Shown piece by piece: positions 28,620-37,531 of a stretch of 64,000 bases of DNA. A program made the position numbers and the translations under genes. The stretch is from positions 1,458,501 to 1,522,500 of the forward strand of contig NZ_CP089291.1 in the NCBI RefSeq assembly GCF_022818495.1. The letters are read 5' to 3'. Source of the DNA: Fodinisporobacter ferrooxydans. Its GTDB lineage: Bacteria; Bacillota; Bacilli; Tumebacillales; MYW30-H2. Within the stretch, counting starts at the first letter, position 1, and each line of letters begins with the position of its first letter. The notes below the pieces were generated by a model. That model worked only from the letters and a program-made list of their open reading frames with translations. It was not told the DNA's origin and searched no databases.

Positions 28620-30116
28620 TTACTCCCATTGTAAAAATTTTTCCTTTTGAACGGTGTCGGTACAACCAACCTCATGAAACGAAAAAATAGAGTTGTGTGC
28701 TGAGTCCGGGATGACAAACCTGCCACTGTTGCACAGGCGGACCCAGGCTTTGACGCAATCCGGATCGAAATGACTGCCGGCATCATCTTCAATCACCCGC
28801 ATGGCGCGTTCATGCGACCATGGTTCGCGGTACGAACGGCGGGAAGTCAGTGCATCGTATACATCCGCTACGGCCAAAACCCTGGCAAGCAGGGGAATTT
28901 GCGTATCTTTCAACTTATCCGGATATCCGGTTCCGTCCCATTTTTCATGGTGATGCCGAATAACAGAAAGTTCTTCCGCCATGAATCCGATGTACTTGCA
29001 TATTTCATATCCCGTGACCGGATGTTGTTCAATCACGGCACGTTCCTCGGCACTCAACTTCCCCGGCTTATTCAGAATGGACTCCGGTACTTGGATCTTT
29101 CCTACGTCGTGGATCAGTCCGCCCCGAACAAGAGCCTTTAATAATTCAGGCTCCAGATTCATCGCCTCGGCCAGTTGCAATGCGTACATGGCGACACGGA
29201 AATTGTGGCCGGCTGTGTATGCGTCTTTCGTTTCGGTGGCGATAATCAGCTTTTGCATGCTGTTGGAGATGCTGATGCGGATACGCTCCATCGGATCGAT
29301 GTCGGACACCTGATGAAAAGTCCGGGTGATGGACACGTTGGATTTGTATTGTGCGATGACTCCGTACAGTAAAATTGCTGTAGATACAACGAGAACCACA
29401 TGGTATAGCCACCAGGCCAATGTCCACATCCTAGTGGTTACCATGATAAGTTCCGTGATCGATAATAAAACTGACCCCAGAACCATAGCGGCATGTATCG
29501 GGAAACGAGCGAACTGATACTGCTGGAAGTAGCGTTTCGCTGCCCGGACGAACAAGACGACGGTGAAGAAAGCGAACGAGTAGTTGAGTGGCATGAAATC
29601 AACCGGAATAAAATCGGAAATATCGGGATATACGAGTGAGACGATGTTCAGAGCGGCAATGAGCGTCAACCACCCAATGACAACTTTGCCGCGGTGTTTT
29701 GAGACATACCGTATGAGCGCATAATCAGCAGGCAGCGTCGATAAAAGAATCCAGACTGCACAGGTAGTCATTGCAATTTGGGAAGACACTCCAGCTAAAT
29801 GATAGGAATCGGAAATGATAAACCCAGGTGTTGAAAGACCGTGGATGAGGAAAAAGCCCGAAAGAGATAAAATGGCCAATGCCAGCATCAGCACGTTCAA
29901 ATCACGGATACGGGCACCTGTCCAGCCAATGATGATGGAACAGATTGTCGCGAGAATCAGAACGGAGGAAATGAAGTAAAAGTGAAACCGCGGGAGCACC
30001 CACATGGTGTTATGGCCTGGAAACGCCTGCAGAAAAACATATAGCAGGATAGGGACGATGGCTGATACAGTCAGCCCAATCAGCAAGGAATTTGAGGAAC
30101 GTGAGGAACGAGTCAT
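28620..30116 (-). CDS. Membrane HD-GYP cyclic-di-GMP phosphodiesterase
   Basis: About 498 residues from ATG 30116, with GGAAGG upstream; the frame continues to 30179. The first half has about seven to eight membrane helices forming an unclassified sensor. The C-terminal HD-GYP domain has LIHDVGKIQVPESILNKPG, the HHHEKWDGTGYPD loop (GTGYP where many have GRGYP), VADVYDALTSRRSYR and GSHFDPDCV. All metal-binding positions expected for the family appear present. The product would hydrolyse c-di-GMP. It is transcribed alone, towards the 28414 terminator. Confidence 0.9.
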   Translation of the reverse strand: MTRSSRSSNSLLIGLTVSAIVPILLYVFLQAFPGHNTMWVLPRFHFYFISSVLILATICSIIIGWTGARIRDLNVLMLALAILSLSGFFLIHGLSTPGFIISDSYHLAGVSSQIAMTTCAVWILLSTLPADYALIRYVSKHRGKVVIGWLTLIAALNIVSLVYPDISDFIPVDFMPLNYSFAFFTVVLFVRAAKRYFQQYQFARFPIHAAMVLGSVLLSITELIMVTTRMWTLAWWLYHVVLVVSTAILLYGVIAQYKSNVSITRTFHQVSDIDPMERIRISISNSMQKLIIATETKDAYTAGHNFRVAMYALQLAEAMNLEPELLKALVRGGLIHDVGKIQVPESILNKPGKLSAEERAVIEQHPVTGYEICKYIGFMAEELSVIRHHHEKWDGTGYPDKLKDTQIPLLARVLAVADVYDALTSRRSYREPWSHERAMRVIEDDAGSHFDPDCVKAWVRLCNSGRFVIPDSAHNSIFSFHEVGCTDTVQKEKFLQWE

Positions 30117-30411
30117 TTTCGATCCAACCTTCCACATAGAATCATGGCAAGTTCGCCAAGTATTGTCATTTTTCGCCACGACCCAGGCAAAATCCTGCCT
30201 GTTCTGCAGAATAAAAAATGGGTTTATTTTCTAAAATTCGATGTCGATATGAAGAGTAAGGATTTAGTCATTTTACATGAGACGATGGCAGCAGATGAAT
30301 GGTTGGTGCAGAAGATTACCCCGATTTAGCCTCCAATTTAGTACCGTAATTTAGTACTATTCCTTCATAATCGGCCAGTTATCATAATAATGGCGAAATG
30401 AAACATGAGGA

Positions 30412-30450
30412 TGTCCCGAAAAAGTCGGTTTATACCGACCTTTTGAGACA
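30412..30450 (-). terminator. Terminator downstream of MFS gene
   Basis: Nested palindrome TGTCCCGAAAAAGTCGGT...ACCGACCTTTTGAGACA, 35 bp below the MFS stop. On the minus strand the inner stem is followed by TTTTT. Confidence 0.75.
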
Positions 30451-30484
30451 CCCCTTAACCATCTTCACAGTTTTTTAAAACAGA

Positions 30485-31750
30485 TTAATATCCGCGTTTT
30501 GCAAGAATCAATCCGCTAATACCGCCGATCAAAGCAAAAATGATCAGATACGGAAAACCGATCGAGAAGGAAATACCCAAAATATATGTGCCTACTGCAG
30601 CTATGATATTTTCCAACCCGTTCAAAAGCCCGGCGCCGGCACCCACATTTTGGCTTGGGAACATCCGCTGCAATGAGCTCCAGATCGTCGGCAACACGAC
30701 ACCGTTCATCGCGCTCGAAATGGAAATCAAAATCATGGCAAGCACGAGATTGCCGGAATGTGTTCCAAGGAATAATCCGATACCTGCAATAAATGTCCCG
30801 ATTGACGCAAAAATGGAGCGCTTCATCAATTTATCACTGGCAAATGCGGTCAGTATGATACAAATCGTCATTAAAATATATGGAAGCATATACCAGAATC
30901 CAGTCATATGCAAGGATAAATGACGTACTTTCATAAGGTACGAAGGAAGCCAGAATAAAATGCCATAGAAAACGGTGGCCATGCCTGACCAGTTGATAAG
31001 CAGCAGCCAAAAATCCCACTTTCTTAAAACTTCGCCGACAGACACGACAGATCCTGTGACTTCATCCTGCCGACCTGCTTGAATATACGCCAATTCTTCC
31101 TTTGAGACATACTTGCTTTCTTCCGGTCGATCTTTCGCGATTTTCCATATAATAGGGAGCATAATAATGATACCGATCAGAGCCAACAAAATAAATGGTG
31201 TTTTCCAGGTGCCGGTAGAAATAATTAACCACGTAACCAAAGGTCCGGTGATGATGGGTCCCATGGTCAGACCGAATTCCCAAAACATGTTGGCGCGTGC
31301 ACGTTCATGTGCAGGGAACCAGGATTTTACCCATTTTGAGTTCAGCGGCCAGTGCATGCCTTCACCTAACCCTAACAGTACGCGGGACAGAATTAAAGCG
31401 GCCGAGCTCCAAATGACCCCTGTGAACAATGTCATCAGCGACCACCAAGTGAGGGCGACAAGTGCAATTTTACGCGGTCCGAAGCGGTCGCTCAGAAACC
31501 CGCCGAAAATGTTCGAGAGACCATACATGAATAGGAATAGACTGTTGGCCAATGCAAGCGCAGCCGGTGTCACAACGCCGTCTTTTATCATGCTTGGGCC
31601 GGCGATCGAGATATTCGTGCGGTCAATGTACGAGACCAGCAATAATACCCATAAAGCAACGGAAAACCACCAGCGAAAGTTGGTTTTGGTCTGTGTGATC
31701 ACAGGCCTGTTGTTCAATTCTGAAACATTTGATCCGCCAAGTGTTGCCAT
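30485..31750 (-). CDS. MFS transporter, anion:cation symporter type
   Basis: A 421-residue, 12-helix MFS protein. LLVSYIDRTNISIAGPSM and the loop FGGFLSDRFGPRKIAL (motif A) match the ACS family that imports organic acids such as glucarate, galactonate and phthalate. GLGEGMHWPLNSKWVKSWFP is another ACS hallmark. AAAGGGAGTG precedes the ATG. It is divergent from a GntR/FCD regulator and a GlcDF-type oxidase, with matched operators in the shared region, so the likely cargo is the 2-hydroxyacid those subunits oxidise. Confidence 0.88.
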   Translation of the reverse strand: MATLGGSNVSELNNRPVITQTKTNFRWWFSVALWVLLLVSYIDRTNISIAGPSMIKDGVVTPAALALANSLFLFMYGLSNIFGGFLSDRFGPRKIALVALTWWSLMTLFTGVIWSSAALILSRVLLGLGEGMHWPLNSKWVKSWFPAHERARANMFWEFGLTMGPIITGPLVTWLIISTGTWKTPFILLALIGIIIMLPIIWKIAKDRPEESKYVSKEELAYIQAGRQDEVTGSVVSVGEVLRKWDFWLLLINWSGMATVFYGILFWLPSYLMKVRHLSLHMTGFWYMLPYILMTICIILTAFASDKLMKRSIFASIGTFIAGIGLFLGTHSGNLVLAMILISISSAMNGVVLPTIWSSLQRMFPSQNVGAGAGLLNGLENIIAAVGTYILGISFSIGFPYLIIFALIGGISGLILAKRGY

Positions 31751-31825
31751 AGAATCACTCCCTTTACCATATAGATTTGTCCCTGGCCCAACTGCACTGT
31801 GAACATAATAGATTGTTAGGCAGTT

Positions 31826-31841
31826 AGGTTGTCAGACAATT
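31826..31841. promoter_or_regulatory. FCD-regulator operator, transporter side
   Basis: AGGTTGTCAGACAATT is the exact reverse complement of the 16-mer at 31948-31963. Its core TTGTCAGACAA is near-palindromic (TTGTC-N-GACAA), as GntR/FadR-group operators usually are. It lies about 75 bp upstream of the MFS start. Confidence 0.75.
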
Positions 31842-31947
31842 CCATCATACGAATCTAGGAATATATTGTCAACGCTTACAATGGGAATTTTTAGATTGCT
31901 TTCTATTGACAATTGAAAGATATGAATTAAAGTAGAAAATATAATTC

Positions 31948-31963
31948 AATTGTCTGACAACCT
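31948..31963. promoter_or_regulatory. FCD-regulator operator, regulator side
   Basis: AATTGTCTGACAACCT matches the opposite-facing site at 31826. It lies 45 bp upstream of the regulator ATG, downstream of a TATAAT-like stretch at 31940, well placed for autorepression. Confidence 0.75.
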
Positions 31964-32008
31964 GACATATATTCTGGTCGATTGAAATCATTGCTTAAGG
32001 TGGACGAA

Positions 32009-32725
32009 ATGACAATTCAAAAAATTCGGAAGACAAAAGTCACAGATGAAGTTGTGGAACAATTAAAAACCCTGATTCAACAAGGATTTTACAAAACGGG
32101 TGAAAAATTGCCCCCAGAAAAGGAACTTGCCAAACAATTTGGGGTCAGCCGTGCATCTATACGGGAAGCGCTATCCGTGCTGTCGGCAGCACAAATTGTA
32201 GAAGCTAGGCAAGGGGAAGGTTCATTCGTGCAAACCATTGACGTGACCCGTTATATTCCGCCTGTTGCGGTTTCTATCCTGTCCTTGCCGGAACAAACGC
32301 TTCATTTGCTCGAAGTCCGAAAAATTTTGGAGGCTTCTGCCGCGGAATTGGCTGCAGAAAGGGCGACAGAAGAGGATCTTGAGCAGCTGGAAGCGGCGGT
32401 TCACGGGTATCTTGACGAAATCCAAATGGGCCAGATCGGTCAAACAAATGATTTGCTGTTTCATCAGGTGCTTGCAATGGCCGCCAGGAATCCCGTGCTG
32501 GTGGAGATGATGCAGCGAATTTCGGATTTGGTTCGTGAAGGCATGCGTTATACGTTGGAGCAAAACATGGGGAATGAGGAACGGAAACATGAGGTATATG
32601 AGGAACATCTCCACATCCTTCAGGCGATCAAGAACCGCAATTCCGAAGCTGCCCGGCAGGCCATGATCACACATCTGGACAATGTCCGGAAAAAGATCCT
32701 TCGGCAAAGGCAGATCACCAATTAA
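32009..32725 (+). CDS. GntR/FadR-family (FCD domain) transcriptional regulator
   Basis: A 238-residue regulator. The N-terminal winged helix-turn-helix has TGEKLPPEKELAKQFGVSRASIREAL, and the C-terminal helical FCD domain has LEVRKILEASAAELAAERATEEDL and FHQVLAMAARNPVL, with His residues in expected metal-site positions. ATG 32009 follows AAGGTGG with good spacing; upstream TTG 31982 is less likely. It is divergent from the MFS gene and ahead of the GlcD/GlcF pair, so it probably controls both using the hydroxyacid as inducer. Confidence 0.88.
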   Translation: MTIQKIRKTKVTDEVVEQLKTLIQQGFYKTGEKLPPEKELAKQFGVSRASIREALSVLSAAQIVEARQGEGSFVQTIDVTRYIPPVAVSILSLPEQTLHLLEVRKILEASAAELAAERATEEDLEQLEAAVHGYLDEIQMGQIGQTNDLLFHQVLAMAARNPVLVEMMQRISDLVREGMRYTLEQNMGNEERKHEVYEEHLHILQAIKNRNSEAARQAMITHLDNVRKKILRQRQITN

Positions 32726-32880
32726 TGTAAAATGGGAGGGACTAGAATATGTCTTGCTGAGGTTCAACAGCGACGGAGAAATCCTGAAAGTATGGATATC
32801 GAACATAAGGGGAATTTCATCTGACCGAATGTTGAAAAGTCATTTGGGGCTAACATTTACGAAAGTTAGGTGTTTTGCTT

Positions 32881-34299
32881 ATGGGGAACAAGATACATGC
32901 GGAAGTGCTGAGCGAACTGGGGTCTGCACTCGCGCCGGAACGTGTATTGACAGCAGAAGCAGACCGCTGGAGCTACTCCTATGACGCTTCTTTTGGAGTA
33001 TATCCTCCGGAATGCGTGGTCCAGCCGATTTCTACGGAAGAAGTCGTCGCATTGGTGAGAATCGCCTGTAAACATAACATACCGCTGTATCCCCGCGGAG
33101 CCGGCAGTTGCTTGAGCGGCGGCCCCCTTCCCGTATATGGCGGGATTGCCGTTGATCTCACACATTTGAATCAGACACTGGAGATTTTTGCGGATGATCT
33201 GGTCGCGGTTGTATCACCGGGAGTCAAAACAGGAGATATTCAAAAAGCGGCGGAACGTTATGGCTTATTTTACCCGCCGGACCCTAGCAGTTCCGGTATT
33301 TCCACAATCGGCGGGAACATTGCGGAAAATTCCGGCGGTCCGCGCGGATTAAAATACGGAGTCACACGGGATTACGTATTGGGACTTGAAGTGGTAACGC
33401 CGGAGGGTAGCGTTTTACGAACAGGCGGGAGGACCGTCAAAAATGTCACCGGCTACGATTTGACCCGGCTGATCATCGGCTCTGAGGGGACGTTGGGCAT
33501 TGTCACAAAAGCGGTATTGCGGCTGCTGCCCAAACCGCAGGCGCGCCGGACCATGCTTGCCGTTTTTTCCGATTTGGTCCAATCCGGACGGGCGATCTCA
33601 AAAGTCTTGACATCCGGAATCCTGCCGTGCGCAATTGAAATCATTGATCAAGCATGCCTGCGTGCGGTCGAAGCATTTCGGCCCGGCGGTCTGCCGATAG
33701 ATGCAGAAGCTGTCCTTTTGGTGGAAGTGGATGGTCATCCTGCTGCTGTTGAAGAAGAAATTTTGCAAGTCGCTGAAATTTGCCGGCAATTGGGTTCCGT
33801 CCATGTAGAAATCGCCAAAGACGAGCAAACGAGGGAACGTTTGTGGTTTGCACGCAAACAGATCTCACCGGCCATTGCCCGAATCAAACCGACAAAAATT
33901 TCTGAAGATGCGACAGTACCGCGCAGCCAGATTCCTGCCATGTTTGCGAGATTAAAGCAAATCCGCGAGAAATATGCCATTGATCTGGTGGTTTTTGGCC
34001 ATGCCGGGGATGGCAATCTGCATCCGAATATTCTCTGCGATATGCGCAATCAAGAGGAAATGCAGCGGGTGGAGCAAGCGGTGAGTGAAATTTTTCAAGC
34101 GGCGCTGGAATTGGGCGGAACGTTATCAGGAGAACATGGGATCGGGACGATGAAGGCGCCTTTTCTCTCATGGGAAGTCGGGGAAGTCGGCATCGATATG
34201 ATGAAGCGGATCAAAACCGCATGGGATCCGCTCAGTATTATGAATCCCGGCAAAATATTTCCGGAACCCGGGAATGATAGGCTGGTGTTGCGTCAATGA
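32881..34299 (+). CDS. glcD: FAD-linked 2-hydroxyacid oxidase subunit, GlcD type
   Basis: About 472 residues. The PCMH-type FAD-binding domain has LYPRGAGSCLSGG, VSPGVKTGDIQKAAERYGLFYPPDPSS and GGNIAENSGGPRGLKYGVTR. The C-terminal domain has VVFGHAGDGNLHPNI and GTLSGEHGIGTMKAPFL, both typical of glycolate and D-lactate oxidase subunits. The ATG at 32881 and a TTG at 32875 are both possible starts. The stop overlaps the GlcF-like gene by 4 bases. With the Fe-S subunit it would oxidise glycolate, lactate or a related 2-hydroxyacid and pass electrons to the quinone pool. The 32726-32880 spacer has no gene. Confidence 0.88.
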   Translation: MGNKIHAEVLSELGSALAPERVLTAEADRWSYSYDASFGVYPPECVVQPISTEEVVALVRIACKHNIPLYPRGAGSCLSGGPLPVYGGIAVDLTHLNQTLEIFADDLVAVVSPGVKTGDIQKAAERYGLFYPPDPSSSGISTIGGNIAENSGGPRGLKYGVTRDYVLGLEVVTPEGSVLRTGGRTVKNVTGYDLTRLIIGSEGTLGIVTKAVLRLLPKPQARRTMLAVFSDLVQSGRAISKVLTSGILPCAIEIIDQACLRAVEAFRPGGLPIDAEAVLLVEVDGHPAAVEEEILQVAEICRQLGSVHVEIAKDEQTRERLWFARKQISPAIARIKPTKISEDATVPRSQIPAMFARLKQIREKYAIDLVVFGHAGDGNLHPNILCDMRNQEEMQRVEQAVSEIFQAALELGGTLSGEHGIGTMKAPFLSWEVGEVGIDMMKRIKTAWDPLSIMNPGKIFPEPGNDRLVLRQ

Positions 34300-35660
34300 A
34301 TATAAATGCCGAAAGCAAGACTGCCGATAAAAACGGTTTGCTGGTTGGAAAAGAATATTCCTTGGCAGATGCGCTTGCATATGAAGATACACTCCGCTGC
34401 GTACAATGCGGATATTGTTTACCGGTGTGTCCGACACACCGCACGATGGGCACGGAAACCCAGTCGCCCCGCGGCCGCATTAACTTGGTGAAGATGGCGG
34501 CAGAAGGAAAAGTCAGTGACCTGTCCGTTTTGGCAGAACCGATTGATTTGTGCCTTGGCTGTCGCGCCTGTGAAACGGCCTGCCCGGTAGGAGTTCCGTA
34601 TGGACATATCCTCGAACAAACCCGACATGTTCTTTGGGAGAAGCAGCAAAAAGAGACAAAACAAACTTGGCGGCAAAAAGCTCAGAACTGGTTTTACCGG
34701 AAAGTTTTCCCGAATGCCAGACGTATGCAGCGTGTCGGGGATCTCCTATGGCTGTACCAACAGACCATCGGACGGACTGGTCATTGGTTCACATCACTTC
34801 CTGTATTTCCTAAGAGTATGCGAGAATTTGCCCGCATCCTGCCAAAGATGGAGAACCCTTTTTATCGCAGACAAATATCGGAATCATATACCCATCAGAC
34901 TGCCGCCATTACATCACAATCAAACATGGCATTCCTGTTTACAGGGTGCATTATGGATGTCATGTTTCACCGGATCAATCGCCAGACCGGCCGGTTACTC
35001 AATCGTTACGATTGGCGGGTGGCAGTTCCGCACACGCAATCCTGCTGTGGCGCATTGCATGCACATATCGGCGATCTTGATACTGCGAAAACACTCGCCT
35101 GCAAGAATATCGAAGCGTTTGAACAATCGGGCGCCGATATTCTTGTACATACGGCGGGTGGATGCGGGGGCATGCTGTTCGAATACGGAAAGCTGCTAGC
35201 CGATGATCCTGATTGGTCGGAACGAGCCAAACGTTTTTCGGAAAAAGTAAAAGATATTAGCGAAATTGCTGCATCTGTACCGCAGGAAGTGTTCGTAAAG
35301 GATGTACCGCTCCGTGCCACATATCAATCCTCATGTCACTTGCGCTACGTAGCCGGTGTAAAAGATGCACCCGTGCAAGCGCTGCAACGCATACCGGGAA
35401 TTACATACGTGGAAATGAAGGAGATGGACAGATGCTGTGGTTCGGCGGGAATCTACAACGTAGTGAATTATGATGCGTCGATGGAAATTCTGGACGAGAA
35501 AATGGAAAACGCCGCAAACACACATGCACAAGTATTGGTGACATCGAATCCGGGATGTCTTCTGCAGATGAAACTGGGAATTGAAAGACACGGGATGTCT
35601 GAACACATGCAAGCGGTTCACTTGGTGGAGCTATTGGCACAATCCTGTGACATTAAATGA
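34296..35660 (+). CDS. glcF: Iron-sulfur subunit of 2-hydroxyacid oxidase, GlcF type
   Basis: A 454-residue protein with two 4Fe-4S motifs (CVQCGYCLPVCPTHR and CLGCRACETACPVG) and two CCG domains in the C-terminal half (HTQSCCGALHAHIGD; SCHLRYVAG with DRCCGSAGIYNV), as in GlcF and LutA-like electron-transfer subunits. The overlap with GlcD and the strong terminator at 35678 define a two-gene unit. No separate GlcE subunit gene is seen; the GlcD frame already contains a full FAD domain. Confidence 0.88.
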   Translation: MNINAESKTADKNGLLVGKEYSLADALAYEDTLRCVQCGYCLPVCPTHRTMGTETQSPRGRINLVKMAAEGKVSDLSVLAEPIDLCLGCRACETACPVGVPYGHILEQTRHVLWEKQQKETKQTWRQKAQNWFYRKVFPNARRMQRVGDLLWLYQQTIGRTGHWFTSLPVFPKSMREFARILPKMENPFYRRQISESYTHQTAAITSQSNMAFLFTGCIMDVMFHRINRQTGRLLNRYDWRVAVPHTQSCCGALHAHIGDLDTAKTLACKNIEAFEQSGADILVHTAGGCGGMLFEYGKLLADDPDWSERAKRFSEKVKDISEIAASVPQEVFVKDVPLRATYQSSCHLRYVAGVKDAPVQALQRIPGITYVEMKEMDRCCGSAGIYNVVNYDASMEILDEKMENAANTHAQVLVTSNPGCLLQMKLGIERHGMSEHMQAVHLVELLAQSCDIK

Positions 35661-35677
35661 AAAAGGATATACAAAAT

Positions 35678-35711
35678 AAAACTGCCCTACTGCTAGGACA
35701 GTTTTATTTTT
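35678..35711 (+). terminator. Terminator after glcDF
   Basis: AAAACTGCCCTA (35678-35689) pairs with TAGGACAGTTTT (35694-35705) with one wobble, followed by ATTTTTT. Confidence 0.85.
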
Positions 35712-35764
35712 TGGAATCGACATCATAATTGAAAGACAAGATACGACAATACAGGATTCTTTAT

Positions 35765-35904
35765 GCTTCATTTCTACAGGGCTGGTCATCAAATGAATAT
35801 ACAGTTTTCCCGGGAAATAGACCGAAATCGACAACGTTAGCTTTTATTTGCACAGGAAGTTACGCTTAATATCAGAACAGAATGTGGAAAGAGACGAATA
35901 TTGC
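35765..35904 (+). repeat. Dispersed 140-bp repeat, copy B
   Basis: Counterpart of 15595-15735: TTTCTACAGGGCTGGTCATC is identical, and ATAGACCGAAATCGACAACGTT aligns with the other copy at all but two positions. It sits in a spacer (35661-36163) with no intact gene. Beyond it a motif ACAGGAGGCAAGCGG near 35950 resembles a ribosome site but has no open frame after it. Confidence 0.7.
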
Positions 35905-36061
35905 TAAATGAGGCAGTTTTTTGTTGTATAAATATTTCAAGGTAGTATACAGGAGGCAAGCGGCAAATCATTATTCATATAAACGATTTGCTTGTGAATT
36001 TTCCAATTATGCAGGTGGATAAAAAATTTTATAAGTATGTTGTTTCATGATATTTTTGACG

Positions 36062-36090
36062 AAAAAAAAAGAAGGAGTTATCTCTCCTTC
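36062..36090 (-). terminator. Terminator of the cytochrome b operon
   Basis: On the minus strand GAAGGAG-AGATAA-CTCCTTC is followed by nine T residues. It lies 75 bp below the last gene of the 36164-38252 cluster. Confidence 0.85.
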
Positions 36091-36163
36091 CTCATAGTTC
36101 GTTGATCACACTGATAAAAATGTGGCTATACTGTTTCCACCTAAAAAAGTAGTATAACAATAC

Positions 36164-36370
36164 CTATTGAACTCTTTGTCGTCGATACGCTTGTCGTGCG
36201 GATGATAATATTTTTCCCGTCATCCAAATTCCGAGAGACAGGATTGGTATTCCGTATATTGACTTCTCCCAAAGACCTTCAAAGATTCCCTGATAGACAA
36301 GAGAAGTTCCATACACACCTATGACTAGTGCAGTAAGCCATATTCCCCATAGTCGTATACCTTTACCCAT
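36164..36370 (-). CDS. Small two-helix membrane protein
   Basis: 68 residues from the ATG that follows AAGGAGGACACT; the frame extends 5 codons further with a GTG. Two hydrophobic segments (IWLTALVIGVYGTSLVY; IYGIPILSLGIWMTGKIL) are followed by a basic tail ARQAYRRQRVQ, giving a probable cytoplasmic C-terminus. It lies 69 bp downstream of the 363-residue protein on the same strand, with a terminator only after it, so it is probably the fourth gene of the cytochrome b operon. No family recognised. Confidence 0.6.
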   Translation of the reverse strand: MGKGIRLWGIWLTALVIGVYGTSLVYQGIFEGLWEKSIYGIPILSLGIWMTGKILSSARQAYRRQRVQ

Positions 36371-36439
36371 AGTGTCCTCCTTCACTCGATTCAGTTGTTA
36401 TTGGTTGGCGGAATCATACGGAATTCAAATGAGTTATGT

Positions 36440-37531
36440 TTATGAATTCGAACCATTTTGATAACACGCAGGTGCAAAACCTGATTTTACTACCGCTTGT
36501 TTGGAATTTCGAAACTCTTGCCGGCAAGATTCCCGAAGCGGGCAATTTGCACAGGTATTGTCACTTTCCAACCGCTTATACCAATCTCTCCATATCAACC
36601 GATGGATTGACAACAGTCGAGGCAATTTATTTAGGCCTGGAATCCATGGGACAAACAGTAAAATTGCGAATAAAACGGCTATTGTATATGCTGCAAGTTC
36701 ATCACCGGCAGATGATGTTGACCAAGGCGGAATTTGATACAAGAATGTATATGGAGTCAGCCACCAAGGACCCGGATATGCCTGCTCATCGTGGTTAATC
36801 CCCCATTGTTCCCCTTTCATATTAATTTTACCTGCTATTTGATGCAGCGTTTTGCCTTGCAAGAATAAAAGATCATTTTGAACGTTCCAACGATAAACAC
36901 CTTGATTGCTGGAACGATCCAATATTCCAGATAGCATTCCTGATTTTGCCAACGATAACTCATCATTCATCATAAGAGCAACGGGGCCATAATTCCCTCG
37001 AGGGATTACCACGTTTCCATTTTCCACGTTTGCTTTTTTCAATGCTTTCGACAAGTTGCTATCCCATGTTTGCTGTTGTTTGACAGAAGCCGACTGGTAC
37101 GTCTGGAGTGCCGATTGCAATTGTTGATTATCGGAAGCATTTGCGAGCATATGCAGCGGTGTCAAAACATCCGTCTTTGCCGCATCAATCGGATAAGGCG
37201 TCCCCCACCAAGTTTGCGGATGAAAGGATCCAATGGATTGAACCCCGTTTTCCTGTCTATTCCAGCCGTTGTTATAGGGTGGCCCGTAACTGGCGATTGT
37301 TCCGGAACCGTCGAGATCGCCCAATGCGGCACGCTCAATCAGGATCGGTGATTTTTGTGCTATTTCTTGATTTGTTACAGCGGCTCGATATGGAGCACCC
37401 CATAATGCAGAGAGACCGACGATGACTACACCCGAGATAACGAGGCTGATCACACCTTCTTTTACCATATCAAAATCTTTTTTTGGAAATTGAAGTGTAT
37501 TCCGGTTAAATCGAAGTACCTTCATTTTCAT
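36440..37531 (-). CDS. Membrane-anchored protein of unknown family in cytochrome b operon
   Basis: 363 residues. An N-terminal membrane helix (GVISLVISGVVIVGLSAL, about residues 26-44) is followed by a roughly 230-residue domain, probably outside the membrane (LGDLDGSGTIASYGPPYN, FHPQTWWGTPYP, WWLTPYTFLYQIPPW). A second helix follows (YTIAVLFAILLFVPWIPGL), then a cytoplasmic tail with TCANCPLRESC and a further Cys in FAPACYQNG. No CxxCH heme motif and no Rieske motif is present. Its start overlaps the cytochrome b stop by 4 bases, so it is very likely a partner subunit. The four-cysteine tail could bind a metal. I cannot name the family. Confidence 0.7.
   Translation of the reverse strand: MKMKVLRFNRNTLQFPKKDFDMVKEGVISLVISGVVIVGLSALWGAPYRAAVTNQEIAQKSPILIERAALGDLDGSGTIASYGPPYNNGWNRQENGVQSIGSFHPQTWWGTPYPIDAAKTDVLTPLHMLANASDNQQLQSALQTYQSASVKQQQTWDSNLSKALKKANVENGNVVIPRGNYGPVALMMNDELSLAKSGMLSGILDRSSNQGVYRWNVQNDLLFLQGKTLHQIAGKINMKGEQWGINHDEQAYPGPWWLTPYTFLYQIPPWSTSSAGDELAAYTIAVLFAILLFVPWIPGLNKLPRLLSIHRLIWRDWYKRLESDNTCANCPLRESCRQEFRNSKQAVVKSGFAPACYQNGSNS

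Noticed and set aside
32742-32874. GGGAGG followed by an ATG and an immediate stop upstream of glcD, considered as a leader peptide
   Set aside because: The frame is only three codons long; no attenuator structure was evident.
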